From RBC074 sp964470555 (GTDB taxonomy: Bacteria; Acidobacteriota; Blastocatellia; RBC074), in assembly GCA_964470555.1 (NCBI GenBank), contig CAYYDG010000027.1, positions 1 through 64,000 of the forward strand: 64,000 nt of DNA, in the 5' to 3' direction. Position numbers and translations under genes: made by a program. Position 1 is the stretch's first letter. Each line of letters opens with the position of its first letter. This document shows, piece after piece, positions 52,001 to 60,233 of this stretch. The notes beneath the pieces were generated by a model. The model searched no databases, was not told the origin of the DNA, and worked only from the letters and a program-made list of their open reading frames with translations.

Positions 52001-52095
52001 AGGTCAATCTAGCCGATTTGGTGAGCCTGACTTTTCTGTTCTCGGAGACGGCGACGGGTGAGATTGATATTGATCAGATTGAATTCACGAATTGA
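49015..52095 (+). CDS. Multidomain alpha/beta-hydrolase, no signal peptide
   Basis: 1026 aa from ATG 49015 (AGGAG upstream); an upstream in-frame start adds 32 unlikely residues. Residues 1-90 look like a carboxypeptidase-regulatory/transthyretin-like beta domain (RIKGLVKEKESGIPLSG, AYDKDLIFDDLLG). A beta-rich central part follows to about 540. The hydrolase core (about 565-800) resembles the PET-hydrolase/dienelactone group: VVVIHGNGH, the nucleophile S668 in GIMGHSRGGE, an acid near YGSRDCD and a His in RATHNGF. The last 200 residues form a carbohydrate-binding-like domain (FDLPALDVTAFSTLSFRIS to IDIDQIEFTN). First of three closely spaced genes. Confidence 0.82.
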   Translation: MITFRIKGLVKEKESGIPLSGIFVKAYDKDLIFDDLLGAAVSDSNGKFEVVCESEDFQEFFDAKPDIYFKAYRADRQTLLHTTEDAIHWGMGKDSEFEILIPFASLHGQEQTQIILQSDDGTPRELFEAGESLVFQARGLRPAHAYEIEISMAGKELFISRLLSNRRGEIEETVLWPQIGFDDPNSNARYTPDEAQQRWANKTLTLTLASAGKRIAQQNIRLAPALTRPLVMATERDGRLLNGFEVGTQPLYLTLRNLPASGEARIFMTPRQHDWRVGDPIVAATLSNGRPAVRDVRLPQAGGQAVIEFAAADALLPGAYDFIVRPLRYGYEQNDVPRLLATDIVCSRRITGAVIREKFWTAKPVLGGCVNKLPVSGRTVSGAPYFRYSDTFEVGEDVWAALDPGIVDPNNISKMCALYVIQSKDDATWGTDNSLAHLPVLGGNAAVQKLKVQAGCINVNRVLVWPAAMQPGEYDIVADFGNNTPDASSFVTDASYDTPLDIIDGYFVAGFRVVEDPGTMADFAHAGNWNYDEAVVAGMGLSGTVVVDDENGSYHNPGGFSVISSSVPMRAHAYFPADSAGVTDPAQISAAQANYPLVVVIHGNGHSYTSYDFLLEHFAKNGFIAASIHLNGGMSGLGRANVFFHHMTVLQAAFGAKLQNNIGIMGHSRGGEAVLKVVRLNQEGGLGYNINAVVSLAPTDQYGSEVLGDASSAPYLVIYGSRDCDVAGWTPYAGYTVPQTGFSLYDRAHGDKKSMVFVYRATHNGFITANDNAAWASENPLDFLDPDPQKKITKAYMNAFLRQHLRGEAKWEGMFTGEWKPAEVAASGVRLFIQSQEASALTVDDFEGVVPNWQLSTIGGVVSHGATLPADPDEGVLSPTLDTKSPHDTKGMKLRWNNLGDRLVFDLPALDVTAFSTLSFRISQKVDSASNPANQPQNLRVALKDGTGNERAVRVSPFAEIPFPDYRPIHTLSKSAMNTVRIPLKSYTIVCAGQTQVNLADLVSLTFLFSETATGEIDIDQIEFTN

Positions 52096-52107
52096 AGGAG
52101 GCTGCTT

Positions 52108-52524
52108 ATGTTCGACACTTTTTACATCGCTCAACTTCCCGAACTGCCTTTCGAAGCGCGCGAAGTCGTCAGGGAGATTGATAAACGTCCGCACTTGCTG
52201 GTGCGAATTGAAATCAGCGGCGGATATTTTCCCCATCGCGCGCTTGAACCTTTTATACGTATCATCTCCGGCAAAAAGGTCGAGGAGAGTTGGTTCGCCG
52301 ATGTCACGGAAGACAATCGCGGGCTGGCGGGGTATTTCGCCACCGACTTGCCGCGCCAGGGAACGCTGGAATTCGGATATGGCAGCGAAGTCCTGGGACG
52401 ACTTAAGCTGAAGTTCGCCTCCAACAAGGTAGCGCGACTTGATCGCAAACGCTTGCCGCAAGACTTGGTCATCGTCTCGGCGAATTTTCTGAAAGCAAAA
52501 CGACAAGCGGCGACGGGCAAGTGA
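52108..52524 (+). CDS. Small protein of unknown function in the hydrolase-protease cluster
   Basis: 138 aa, not recognised. It starts 12 nt after the hydrolase stop with AAGGAGG upstream, so it is translated from the same message. It is mixed alpha/beta, with charged segments and a basic C-terminus (LKAKRQAATGK). There is no signal peptide or TM helix. Its position between two large enzymes suggests a partner or adaptor role, which is an inference only. Confidence 0.75.
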   Translation: MFDTFYIAQLPELPFEAREVVREIDKRPHLLVRIEISGGYFPHRALEPFIRIISGKKVEESWFADVTEDNRGLAGYFATDLPRQGTLEFGYGSEVLGRLKLKFASNKVARLDRKRLPQDLVIVSANFLKAKRQAATGK

Positions 52525-52556
52525 AAAGTCATTTGTCCCAAATACGACTGCCATGA

Positions 52557-52594
52557 TTTTCGGCGCGCCGCGCTGCCAACCGGCGCGCCGAAAA
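52557..52594 (+). terminator. GC-rich intergenic hairpin inside the cluster
   Basis: TTTTCGGCGCGCCG pairs perfectly with CGGCGCGCCGAAAA (14 bp, 10-nt loop). It has no trailing T run, and the next gene on the same strand begins 37 nt later with its own AGGAG. It may attenuate or stabilise the message rather than end it. Confidence 0.5.
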
Positions 52595-52631
52595 CCCCTT
52601 ATCCAATCAATCAACTCAAAAGGAGACAGCC

Positions 52632-55600
52632 ATGAAATCAGCCAAAAAGGCTCAGTCACCGCGACTGCAATCCAAACTCAAAGTTCAGGTCTTCGACGCC
52701 AACAGTCAACGAACAAGCAAAGCCAAAGTCCGCGTCACCGACGACAAAAAGAAAACGCTGGACCTGCGCTTCAATTCCGCCAGCGGCTTTTATGAAGCGC
52801 CTGTCGCTGCGCCAGCGCATTACACGGTGAAAGTTTCGCTCAAGGATCACGCCGCCGATTCGCGCAAGATTCAGGTCAATCCGGGCGAACACGACGAACT
52901 TTTCATGCTCGGTCGCAAGGGCGCGTCCAGCTACTATCGCGGCAACGTCAAAGTGCCGTTCGACCCGCTGCCCGATCATCTGGGCATTGTCCTGAAAGAC
53001 CCAGACCACGCAGACCAGCACCTGCCTAAGCTGCACGAAGCCGCCCGCCAGTTCAAACTGGAAGAAGTCAAAAGCGGCGACAACATTCGCAAGAACGGCC
53101 TGTTCATTTACCGCTTCGCGCCCGACACGCCGGAAAACCGCCGTCAGGAAATTCAGGACTCGCTTAGCCGAGAAGAGTTCATCTTCCTTGCCGCGCCGAT
53201 CCTGAAACTGTTCGCCGACAACGCCACGCTGCTGACCGACAACGTGATCGTCAAATTCAAAGGCAACGTGACAAAAGATCAGGCGGCCAATCTGGCCAAA
53301 AGGAATCGGCTGGAAATGCTGCGCTCGATTCCCTACGCGGGCAACGCCTACCAGTACCGCCTGGCCGAACCACTGTCTTACAAATCGCTCGAAGTCTGCG
53401 AGCGGCTGGTCAAAACAGGCTTGGTTGAATACGCCGAACCCGACCTTTGGCACACTGGCGAGGACGACCTGATTACACCGACCGATTGGCTGTTCCCCGA
53501 ACAATGGGATCATCCGATCATCAACACTCCGGCGGCCTGGCAATCACTGGCCGATGTCAACCCTGCGCAAAAGTTCGGCGCCCCCGATATCGTCATCGCG
53601 GTGGTGGACAGCGGGATTGAGGCCGCTCACCCGGCTTTTAGTGGCACAGTAAGCAACAGCGCTTTGAAGGTTTATCAACTGTTCGACTTCGTCAACATGG
53701 TCGCCAACAACAATTCGTTGGGCGGCGACCACGGCACATGCTGCGCGGGCGCGGCCAGCGGGCATGCAGACGATCCTTCAGCCGTTCTGGGCGTGAATGA
53801 AGGAACCGCTGGATTAGCTGGCAATTGTCGTCTGATCGGCATCAGGCGCGGCGGCACTGAAACTCGCTATGCCGACGTCTACGTTTGGGCGGCGGGCTTC
53901 AATCCGAACAGCACGCTGGCTGGTTTCCCGGCGCAAATCAATCCTGGCGCCGACATCATCACCAGCAGTTTCGGCTTCAGCATTGGTAGTCCGATTTCGG
54001 GCTTGATGAAGGATGCCTTCGATTTTCTGACGACTTATGGACGCGGCGGCAAAGGCGTGGCCCTATTCTTCTCAGTGGGAAATTTTGTTCCCCGTGTAGA
54101 TTTTACGCTTCAGCGCCCCTGGGCGGCTTACTCAAAAACGATGGCCTGCGGCGCAAGCGCCTTGATGGATGACGGAGTAACAGAAGACATTTCGCAGTAC
54201 AGCGGCTTTGGCCCGATGCTGGATTTTTGCGCGCCCAGCCACGACGCCTACGTTGGCTCAGCGCCACGACACAACCCGCCGACGAACTATGGCGCGTTCA
54301 CTCCGACGATTCAGGGACAGGGCAATACGCCCGGACGGCCAACTAATCAAACAACGCTGAGCGCCGCTGCCGTTGCCGGAGGCGCGACCATCAACGTCGC
54401 CAGCGCCACGGGCTTTGCGGTTGGACGCGCCGTTCTGCTGCGCGCTCCCGGAGCGGCTGACGCCGAAGCTCACCAAATCACCGGCGTCGCCGGAACTACA
54501 ATTACGTTGACTCCCGCTTTGTTCGACAGCCATCCGGTTGGGACGGCGGTCGCTGTTTCGACACGCGATTACAAAAACGATTTCGGCGGAACATCTTACG
54601 CTACGCCGGTCTGCGCGGGATTAGCGGCGTTGATGCTGTCGGCCAATCGCAACCTGACCTGGATAGAAGTGCGCGAATTGATTCGTTCGACCGCGGTCAA
54701 GATTGACCCGAACAATACTGATCCGGTCGGGCGATGGCGCGATGCGGCAGGTTTGATTTCAACCGATGCGGGATATGCCGGGCCGTTCTTCAGCCAGTGG
54801 TACGGCTACGGACGCATCAATGCCGCGGCGGCAGTTGATGCGGCGGTAAATTACGGTTTCCAACGCGACCTGCTGGTTCGAGACAACCTGGCCGACGCCG
54901 GACTTGCGCCTTCAGCCGGAACGTTTTGGGAAGGCGTGGATATTTGGGTCAGGCAGGCCAACGACAATGCCTTGCCCGCGAACTACGCCACGCACGCTGA
55001 CACGGTTCACCAATCGCCGAAGTTCGGCCAGGACAATTGGGTCTACGTCCGCTTCAAAAACATCGGCAGCCTGCCAAGCTTCAAGTTTTACATCCGCGTC
55101 TACATCGCTCACTGGCCGGGAACTGAGTTCATCTATCCCGACAATTTCATTCCGACGGTTCGTCCCAACGGCACGATTCCCAATCCGCTGACGCCGGGCA
55201 CGTATCTGATCGGAGAAGCTTCGGTGGATTCGCTCGCAGCGGCGGCTGAAGGCTACGTAGCCGTCCAATGGCCGACCGCATTGGTTCCCCCAGAAAATGT
55301 AGTAGTGAGCGGCAGCACTGTTCATTGGCATCCTTGCTTGTTGGTGGAAGTGTCACCTCACGATGGATTCACTCCGCCGGGCAGCCACGTTTGGGAAAAC
55401 AACAATCTGGCGCAGAAAAATATCTCGATTGATTACACGGACAGCGCCGGAGGTTTCGCCTATGCTGGCATTGCAGGCAACCTGGTCAACCACTCCAAGT
55501 TCCTGAACTTCGAGATCAAGGTCAATTGGCCTGTTGCCAATGCCAACCCGGTCTACATTCAATTTGTGAATCATCACGTGGAGCGGTACGTGCTGGCGGA

Positions 55601-55868
55601 ACTGGATCGCAAGCCGCGCCGCGATTTGAAAGCTGAAAAGTTGAAAGACAATCTTGTCTTCCGATTGATAGGACGCAAGCCAGTTCGGATTCAAACGCCG
55701 AACGTCGGCCCCTTCGCGTTTATTGTCGGCGGGAATACGGGCAAGCTGCCTAAAGACAAGCATGGACTTGTAGAGGTGCTTCAACTCGACGACAACCAAC
55801 GCCCGAGTGGCGGTTTGAGCTTCGAGATAAGAGGAGAAGACGTGAAGAGCAAGGCGCGGAAGAAATAG
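52632..55868 (+). CDS. S8 subtilisin-like protease with N-terminal beta domain, no signal peptide
   Basis: 1078 aa. Residues 12-95 form a transthyretin-like domain (KLKVQVFDANSQRTSKAKVR) analogous to the one in the hydrolase at 49015. Residues 200-270 resemble an S8 propeptide (NVIVKFKGNVTKDQAANL, GLVEYAEPD). The catalytic triad is D326 (AVVDSGIEAAHP), H367 (GDHGTCCAG) and S655 (GGTSYATPVCAG), with oxyanion N484 (FSVGN). About 85 residues (560-645) are inserted between the Asn and the Ser. The final 320 residues are an unassigned beta-rich region with a basic C-terminus. GGAG precedes the ATG. Confidence 0.88.
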   Translation: MKSAKKAQSPRLQSKLKVQVFDANSQRTSKAKVRVTDDKKKTLDLRFNSASGFYEAPVAAPAHYTVKVSLKDHAADSRKIQVNPGEHDELFMLGRKGASSYYRGNVKVPFDPLPDHLGIVLKDPDHADQHLPKLHEAARQFKLEEVKSGDNIRKNGLFIYRFAPDTPENRRQEIQDSLSREEFIFLAAPILKLFADNATLLTDNVIVKFKGNVTKDQAANLAKRNRLEMLRSIPYAGNAYQYRLAEPLSYKSLEVCERLVKTGLVEYAEPDLWHTGEDDLITPTDWLFPEQWDHPIINTPAAWQSLADVNPAQKFGAPDIVIAVVDSGIEAAHPAFSGTVSNSALKVYQLFDFVNMVANNNSLGGDHGTCCAGAASGHADDPSAVLGVNEGTAGLAGNCRLIGIRRGGTETRYADVYVWAAGFNPNSTLAGFPAQINPGADIITSSFGFSIGSPISGLMKDAFDFLTTYGRGGKGVALFFSVGNFVPRVDFTLQRPWAAYSKTMACGASALMDDGVTEDISQYSGFGPMLDFCAPSHDAYVGSAPRHNPPTNYGAFTPTIQGQGNTPGRPTNQTTLSAAAVAGGATINVASATGFAVGRAVLLRAPGAADAEAHQITGVAGTTITLTPALFDSHPVGTAVAVSTRDYKNDFGGTSYATPVCAGLAALMLSANRNLTWIEVRELIRSTAVKIDPNNTDPVGRWRDAAGLISTDAGYAGPFFSQWYGYGRINAAAAVDAAVNYGFQRDLLVRDNLADAGLAPSAGTFWEGVDIWVRQANDNALPANYATHADTVHQSPKFGQDNWVYVRFKNIGSLPSFKFYIRVYIAHWPGTEFIYPDNFIPTVRPNGTIPNPLTPGTYLIGEASVDSLAAAAEGYVAVQWPTALVPPENVVVSGSTVHWHPCLLVEVSPHDGFTPPGSHVWENNNLAQKNISIDYTDSAGGFAYAGIAGNLVNHSKFLNFEIKVNWPVANANPVYIQFVNHHVERYVLAELDRKPRRDLKAEKLKDNLVFRLIGRKPVRIQTPNVGPFAFIVGGNTGKLPKDKHGLVEVLQLDDNQRPSGGLSFEIRGEDVKSKARKK

Positions 55869-55877
55869 GCGCGTGGC

Positions 55878-55918
55878 AATCAAGGCGGTTCGATGGCCGT
55901 CGTCTAACCGCCCTGATT
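55878..55918. terminator. Bidirectional hairpin between convergent genes
   Basis: AATCAAGGCGGTT pairs with AACCGCCCTGATT (one mismatch) between the protease stop (55868) and the convergent M1-like gene (55936). Confidence 0.65.
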
Positions 55919-55935
55919 ATTGATGGTGAAGATTA

Positions 55936-58359
55936 CTATTTCACGTCGAAGACCGGAACTTCGCTGAGCAGGACTTTTCCACCCGCGCGGCTGATGACAT
56001 ACACCGCCCGACCAGAATAATCCTTTCCTTCAATCCGAATCTTCAACGTCACGTCAATCGCGGTTCGACTGGCGTCCCACTCTTCGGCGCGCAAGGCTTC
56101 GGTCACCCACGCCGAAGGTTTTCTGACCACCAGCGATTGGGCAAACCGGCGCAGGTTTCCAAGCTCTACATACTGATTGACGGCGGCGGCGGTTCCCTGC
56201 AACACGGCGGCGTCGAACTTCAGCAAAAAGGCGCGCGCGTCTTCTGGAATTTTGACGGCATTGGCGCTGCGCTCGGCCTTCAGCGCCGAATCACGAGCGG
56301 CAACCGTGGTTGCGGCGTCCAAATCAGACATCGAAGCAAAACGGAATCGCAACGCCGCTTCGGCGAATTTTCCCTGCTCCAACGCGATCTCGGCCAAACC
56401 CAGATTGGCTGCGCCATAAGCCTGCAACGGCAACGGCTCGCTTTTCAAAACCGCCTCAAAAACTTTCGCTGCTTCGTCATTCTTTTTTTGAGCCAGCAAG
56501 GCACGCCCCAACAATGCCTGCAAAATCGTGGCGTTCGGCGTTTCTTTCAATCCTTCTCTGGCTTTGGATTCCGCGGTTGCAAAATCATTTTTGGCGAACG
56601 CCAGATTCGCCTGCCCGAACGCTTCGGATTGAGATGGACGGCGCGGATATTCGTCGTTGTTGTAATCCGCCTGTAAATACAATTTATCGGGATCGGCTTC
56701 GATGGAAACCAGATTGGTTCCGGCGGGAAATTTGACCGAACCGAATTCGCCGGATTTCGCGATCACTTTTTGACTGAGTTTTTCACCTTTATCCGTGATG
56801 GCCAGGATTTCAACTGTCACTTCGCCAGCGCCAAAGTTGGTGATTGTCGCTTCCACACCGGCTGCAGTAGTTTGCGGTTGGCCAATGGCAAAATCCGGCA
56901 ACAGACCCGCTTCGATCCAGTTGGAAAAAATCTCGTTGACCAGACGACGATCAGCGCCAACAGAAAGCAACACCTCCTTGAAGCTGACACATCGCGACAA
57001 TCCGCAAAGCGGATGCACCTGCGGCGGTCTTCCCTGTTGCGTCTGCAGATACCAACCGCTCAGCGACAAGGCATCCACGTTTCTGCGACTCAACGAAGTT
57101 CGCAGTGCATTCTCGAAGACCTGTTTGCCAACCTGTTTTTCTATCAAGCGCCAGACCATTGCTCCCTTGTTGAACACGCTGGTGGTGTAATTGCGATCCA
57201 GCGGACTCTGCATCAACAATGGGGCATCGTCGCGCGCGATGATTGCGTAAGCTCGGCGATAACGTTCAAAAGCGGCTTCCCGCTGCGCTTCGCCAAAACG
57301 TTCGCCCATGTATTGAGCGACCAGATAAACAGGCAAAGCGTCGCGCAACATTCCAGTGCCGCGACCGCGCAACAACACCTGACCATCAACCCAGGCTCGT
57401 GCAGCCGCACCCGCCATCAATTCAATCGTTCCCTGATCCAGCAAATCGCGTCTGAACAGATTGTCATCCACCGTCACGGCTCCGACCGTGGCAAAGGAAA
57501 CTTCTCGCACTGCGCCGAAATTATCGGAAGTGATGGTGCTGAGTGAACGCGCCTGGCTGGAAATCACGCGAAAAGGAGCCAGCGAGGCCACGTTAAAGTA
57601 TTTGACGTAAAACGCGATGATGCGTTCGGCTTCGGCAGCCAATCGTTGAGCCTGCTGTTTGCCTGTGTCATTCAAACCACGCGGCAAAAACACTTCCACC
57701 GGATGAGCGTCGCCGCCGCGTGTGATTACGTCATAATCGCCCACAATCACATAAGGCTGTCCAGCCATGGATTGTTCAAACGAATTTTCGCTTTTGCGAA
57801 TGCCGGACGATACGACTTTCAATCCGGCAGGAGCGTTGACCGTCAGCGAAAAAGGAGCCGTATCGGCTCCGTGGTCGGCATACGGCGTGTGCGGAGTCGG
57901 AACCCAGGCGCTCTGCGGCAAGAGATAACTTTCGCCCGCAGCGATTCGCAGCCCTATGCCGCGATCCGCCGCCGGAAGCGAATACGTGAAATCCACTTCC
58001 AGTTCGCGCGCCGAAGCAATGTCCGTCGTCAGGTCCGTGTACACGCGCAACAGATTGCTTCGTAATTCTTCGTTGGTTTTGAACGGTGCCGGAGCACCGT
58101 TCACTTTCATTTCCGTGATCGTCGCTTTTTGGTTGAGGTAAAACGCAAACCGCGGCTTGTTGGAATCCAGCAGGATTCTGTCCGCCAGATTCGGATCGGA
58201 CAGATTCACCAACCGCAACTTGGCCTGCACGTCTGCCTTCAACTCTTCGGGTTTGATGGTGACGTTGAGTTCGTATTTCTTGACCTCGAATTCCTGAGCG
58301 ATGGCCGCTCCGGTCAATCCCAACAACACAAATGAAAAGAGAAAAAGTCTTTTCAGCAT
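55936..58359 (-). CDS. M1-peptidase-like protein lacking the HExxH zinc motif, with TPR
   Basis: 807 aa with a signal peptide (about 1-21, ending AAIAQEF). The N-terminal half follows the layout of M1 aminopeptidases: a beta domain (KYELNVTIKPEELKADVQ), then a thermolysin-like domain ending around 460. Where HExxH should be, the sequence reads IELMAGAAARAWVDGQ, so both histidines are missing and peptidase activity is unlikely. TPR-like repeats follow (about 570-690: ATILQALLGRALLAQKKN). It is probably a periplasmic or outer-membrane binding protein. It converges on the S8 protease. Confidence 0.8.
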   Translation of the reverse strand: MLKRLFLFSFVLLGLTGAAIAQEFEVKKYELNVTIKPEELKADVQAKLRLVNLSDPNLADRILLDSNKPRFAFYLNQKATITEMKVNGAPAPFKTNEELRSNLLRVYTDLTTDIASARELEVDFTYSLPAADRGIGLRIAAGESYLLPQSAWVPTPHTPYADHGADTAPFSLTVNAPAGLKVVSSGIRKSENSFEQSMAGQPYVIVGDYDVITRGGDAHPVEVFLPRGLNDTGKQQAQRLAAEAERIIAFYVKYFNVASLAPFRVISSQARSLSTITSDNFGAVREVSFATVGAVTVDDNLFRRDLLDQGTIELMAGAAARAWVDGQVLLRGRGTGMLRDALPVYLVAQYMGERFGEAQREAAFERYRRAYAIIARDDAPLLMQSPLDRNYTTSVFNKGAMVWRLIEKQVGKQVFENALRTSLSRRNVDALSLSGWYLQTQQGRPPQVHPLCGLSRCVSFKEVLLSVGADRRLVNEIFSNWIEAGLLPDFAIGQPQTTAAGVEATITNFGAGEVTVEILAITDKGEKLSQKVIAKSGEFGSVKFPAGTNLVSIEADPDKLYLQADYNNDEYPRRPSQSEAFGQANLAFAKNDFATAESKAREGLKETPNATILQALLGRALLAQKKNDEAAKVFEAVLKSEPLPLQAYGAANLGLAEIALEQGKFAEAALRFRFASMSDLDAATTVAARDSALKAERSANAVKIPEDARAFLLKFDAAVLQGTAAAVNQYVELGNLRRFAQSLVVRKPSAWVTEALRAEEWDASRTAIDVTLKIRIEGKDYSGRAVYVISRAGGKVLLSEVPVFDVK

Positions 58360-58468
58360 TCTTTTACTTGCCCTCTGGTTTTTAGATCACAACCTTGATT
58401 TGAGATTTTCGCAATGTTGCAATTCCTGAACGCGATTGCTCCGACAATCTTGCCCGGTTGTCATGCTG

Positions 58469-59299
58469 TCAAAAGGAAGCTTTGACCGCCGGTCGCGTCA
58501 ATTCGTGAATTTTCAGCAAGGTTTCGAGCAATGGCTCCAGCTTTTCCAGCGCGAACTGCGTCGTTGCATCGCTCAGGGCGTGCGGCGGGTTGTCATGAAC
58601 TTCCATAAACAACCCGTCAATGCCACAAGCGACTCCGGCGCGCGCCAGATGTTCGATGTATTCCGCCTGCCCGTCGGTCGCATCACCCAATCCGCCGGGA
58701 AGCTGCACGCTGTGCGTCACGTCAAACACCACCGGATAGCCGAAACCGCGCATAATCGGAAACGAGCGCATATCCACCACCAGATTGTTGTAGCCAAAAC
58801 TCGTTCCGCGTTCGGTCAACATGATTTGCCGATTCCCCGCCGCTTCCAGTTTTTCGATGATGTTGGCGACATCCCACGGAGCCAGAAATTGCCCTTTTTT
58901 GACGTTGACGACTCGACCACTTTCTGCCGCCGCTTGCAGCAAATCCGTCTGCCGACACAAAAACGCCGGAATCTGCAAAACATCCGCGACTTCAGCAACA
59001 GCAGCAACTTGGTCGGATTCGTGAATGTCCGTGATGACCGGCACGCCAACTTCGTCTTTGACGCGCTGCAAAATCCGCAAGCCTTCGTCCATGCCTATGC
59101 CACGGAACGAACGCGCAGACGAACGATTGGCTTTGTCATACGACGCCTTGAACACATAAGGCACATCCAGCCGGTCAGCGATCCGCGCAATCGAATGCGC
59201 CATCATCAACGCGTGCCGCTCAGATTCGATCACGCACGGCCCGGCAATCAAAAACAAATCGCCTTCGCGGCGACGAATGGTTTGGTAAATACTGCTCAT
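58469..59299 (-). CDS. kdsA: 3-deoxy-D-manno-octulosonate-8-phosphate synthase
   Basis: 276 aa. It condenses arabinose-5-phosphate with phosphoenolpyruvate to Kdo-8-phosphate for the lipopolysaccharide core. Family signatures: LIAGPCVIESE near the N-terminus, VFKASYDKANRSS, VPVITDIHES, DVLQIPAFLCRQTDLL, VNVKKGQFLAPWDV, LTERGTSFGYNNLVVDM and the FMEVHDNP segment near the end. The Cys in GPCVIES and the His/Asp/Glu pattern suggest the metal-dependent class. ATG 59299 is chosen because 27 upstream codons of the longer frame overlap the TPR gene. It is the last gene of the pyrG unit. Confidence 0.93.
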   Translation of the reverse strand: MSSIYQTIRRREGDLFLIAGPCVIESERHALMMAHSIARIADRLDVPYVFKASYDKANRSSARSFRGIGMDEGLRILQRVKDEVGVPVITDIHESDQVAAVAEVADVLQIPAFLCRQTDLLQAAAESGRVVNVKKGQFLAPWDVANIIEKLEAAGNRQIMLTERGTSFGYNNLVVDMRSFPIMRGFGYPVVFDVTHSVQLPGGLGDATDGQAEYIEHLARAGVACGIDGLFMEVHDNPPHALSDATTQFALEKLEPLLETLLKIHELTRPAVKASF

Positions 59300-59307
59300 T
59301 CTGAATC

Positions 59308-60195
59308 TCAATTCACCCACGCAGGCGGCAAAGCACAATTGATCTCGGAAAAGGTTGCTTCCGGCAGTTTTTCTCGCCACGCTGCGATCAACTCGCGAAC
59401 TCTCTTTTCCGATTTCGCGGCAATGCCAACTCGACGTTCGCTGCCCGTGTCTTGCTCGTGGGTGTGGGTTTGATCGAAAGGCCTGCCTTCACTGCAAGCG
59501 CGACAGAGCCTGCGGATGGTTCTCCAATCTTCAATCGCCAGATCGTCGCCAGCCTTTTCTACCTCTGAATCAATAAGCTTATCCAGCAAATCCGGTGTGA
59601 CGCCGTCAATCAACACCTCAAACGTTCCGAACTCGCTGGGTTTGAGAAGTTGAAGTTCATCGAAGACTGGGACTTCGCGGCTTCCCAGCTTTCGATAACC
59701 GTTTGGCGCACCATCGTGAAGCAACAAATCTTGGTATCTGTGATTTGATTCTGGCAACGGAACACTTTCAATAATGGCTCGCGCAGGGTCTATCCGACAA
59801 CACCATACAACTTCTCCATCACCATCAGGATTGAGTCGAATTGGAGTAGCGCCAAAATCCATCTCAATTGGCCCTTCACCAGACTCGATCTCAATGCCGT
59901 AAGCCTGCCAGGCTCGACGGGCTTCCACCCAATTTTCCAGCGCAGTAGCCGCAATGCCCAGATTCCACCAGGCAGCTTCATCTTCAGGGTTTAGCTCTGC
60001 CGCGCGTTGGTTACAAGCCAAAGACCTTTCCCACAGATTCCGACGTTTATAAAGCAACCCAAGGTTATACCAAGGGACTGACCAACCAGAATCGGATTTG
60101 ATCGCTTTCTCATAACAAACAATTGCTTCTTCCGATCTGCCGTCGCTTTCAAGCGCCACTCCTTTTTCATTGTACCGTTTTGCCAGAAACCGCAT
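59308..60195 (-). CDS. TPR protein between pyrG and kdsA
   Basis: 295 aa. Residues 1-95 contain three TPR units (YNEKGVALESDGRSEEAIVC, PWYNLGLLYKRRNLWERSL, AAWWNLGIAATALENWVEA). The remainder is not recognised; it contains EVVWCCRIDPARAIIESVPLP and several charged helices. There is no signal peptide. It starts 38 nt after pyrG and ends 8 nt before kdsA, so the three genes form one unit. Confidence 0.8.
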   Translation of the reverse strand: MRFLAKRYNEKGVALESDGRSEEAIVCYEKAIKSDSGWSVPWYNLGLLYKRRNLWERSLACNQRAAELNPEDEAAWWNLGIAATALENWVEARRAWQAYGIEIESGEGPIEMDFGATPIRLNPDGDGEVVWCCRIDPARAIIESVPLPESNHRYQDLLLHDGAPNGYRKLGSREVPVFDELQLLKPSEFGTFEVLIDGVTPDLLDKLIDSEVEKAGDDLAIEDWRTIRRLCRACSEGRPFDQTHTHEQDTGSERRVGIAAKSEKRVRELIAAWREKLPEATFSEINCALPPAWVN

Positions 60196-60233
60196 TTATC
60201 ACCCCATTTTTCTAAAAAACTATGACAGACAAC

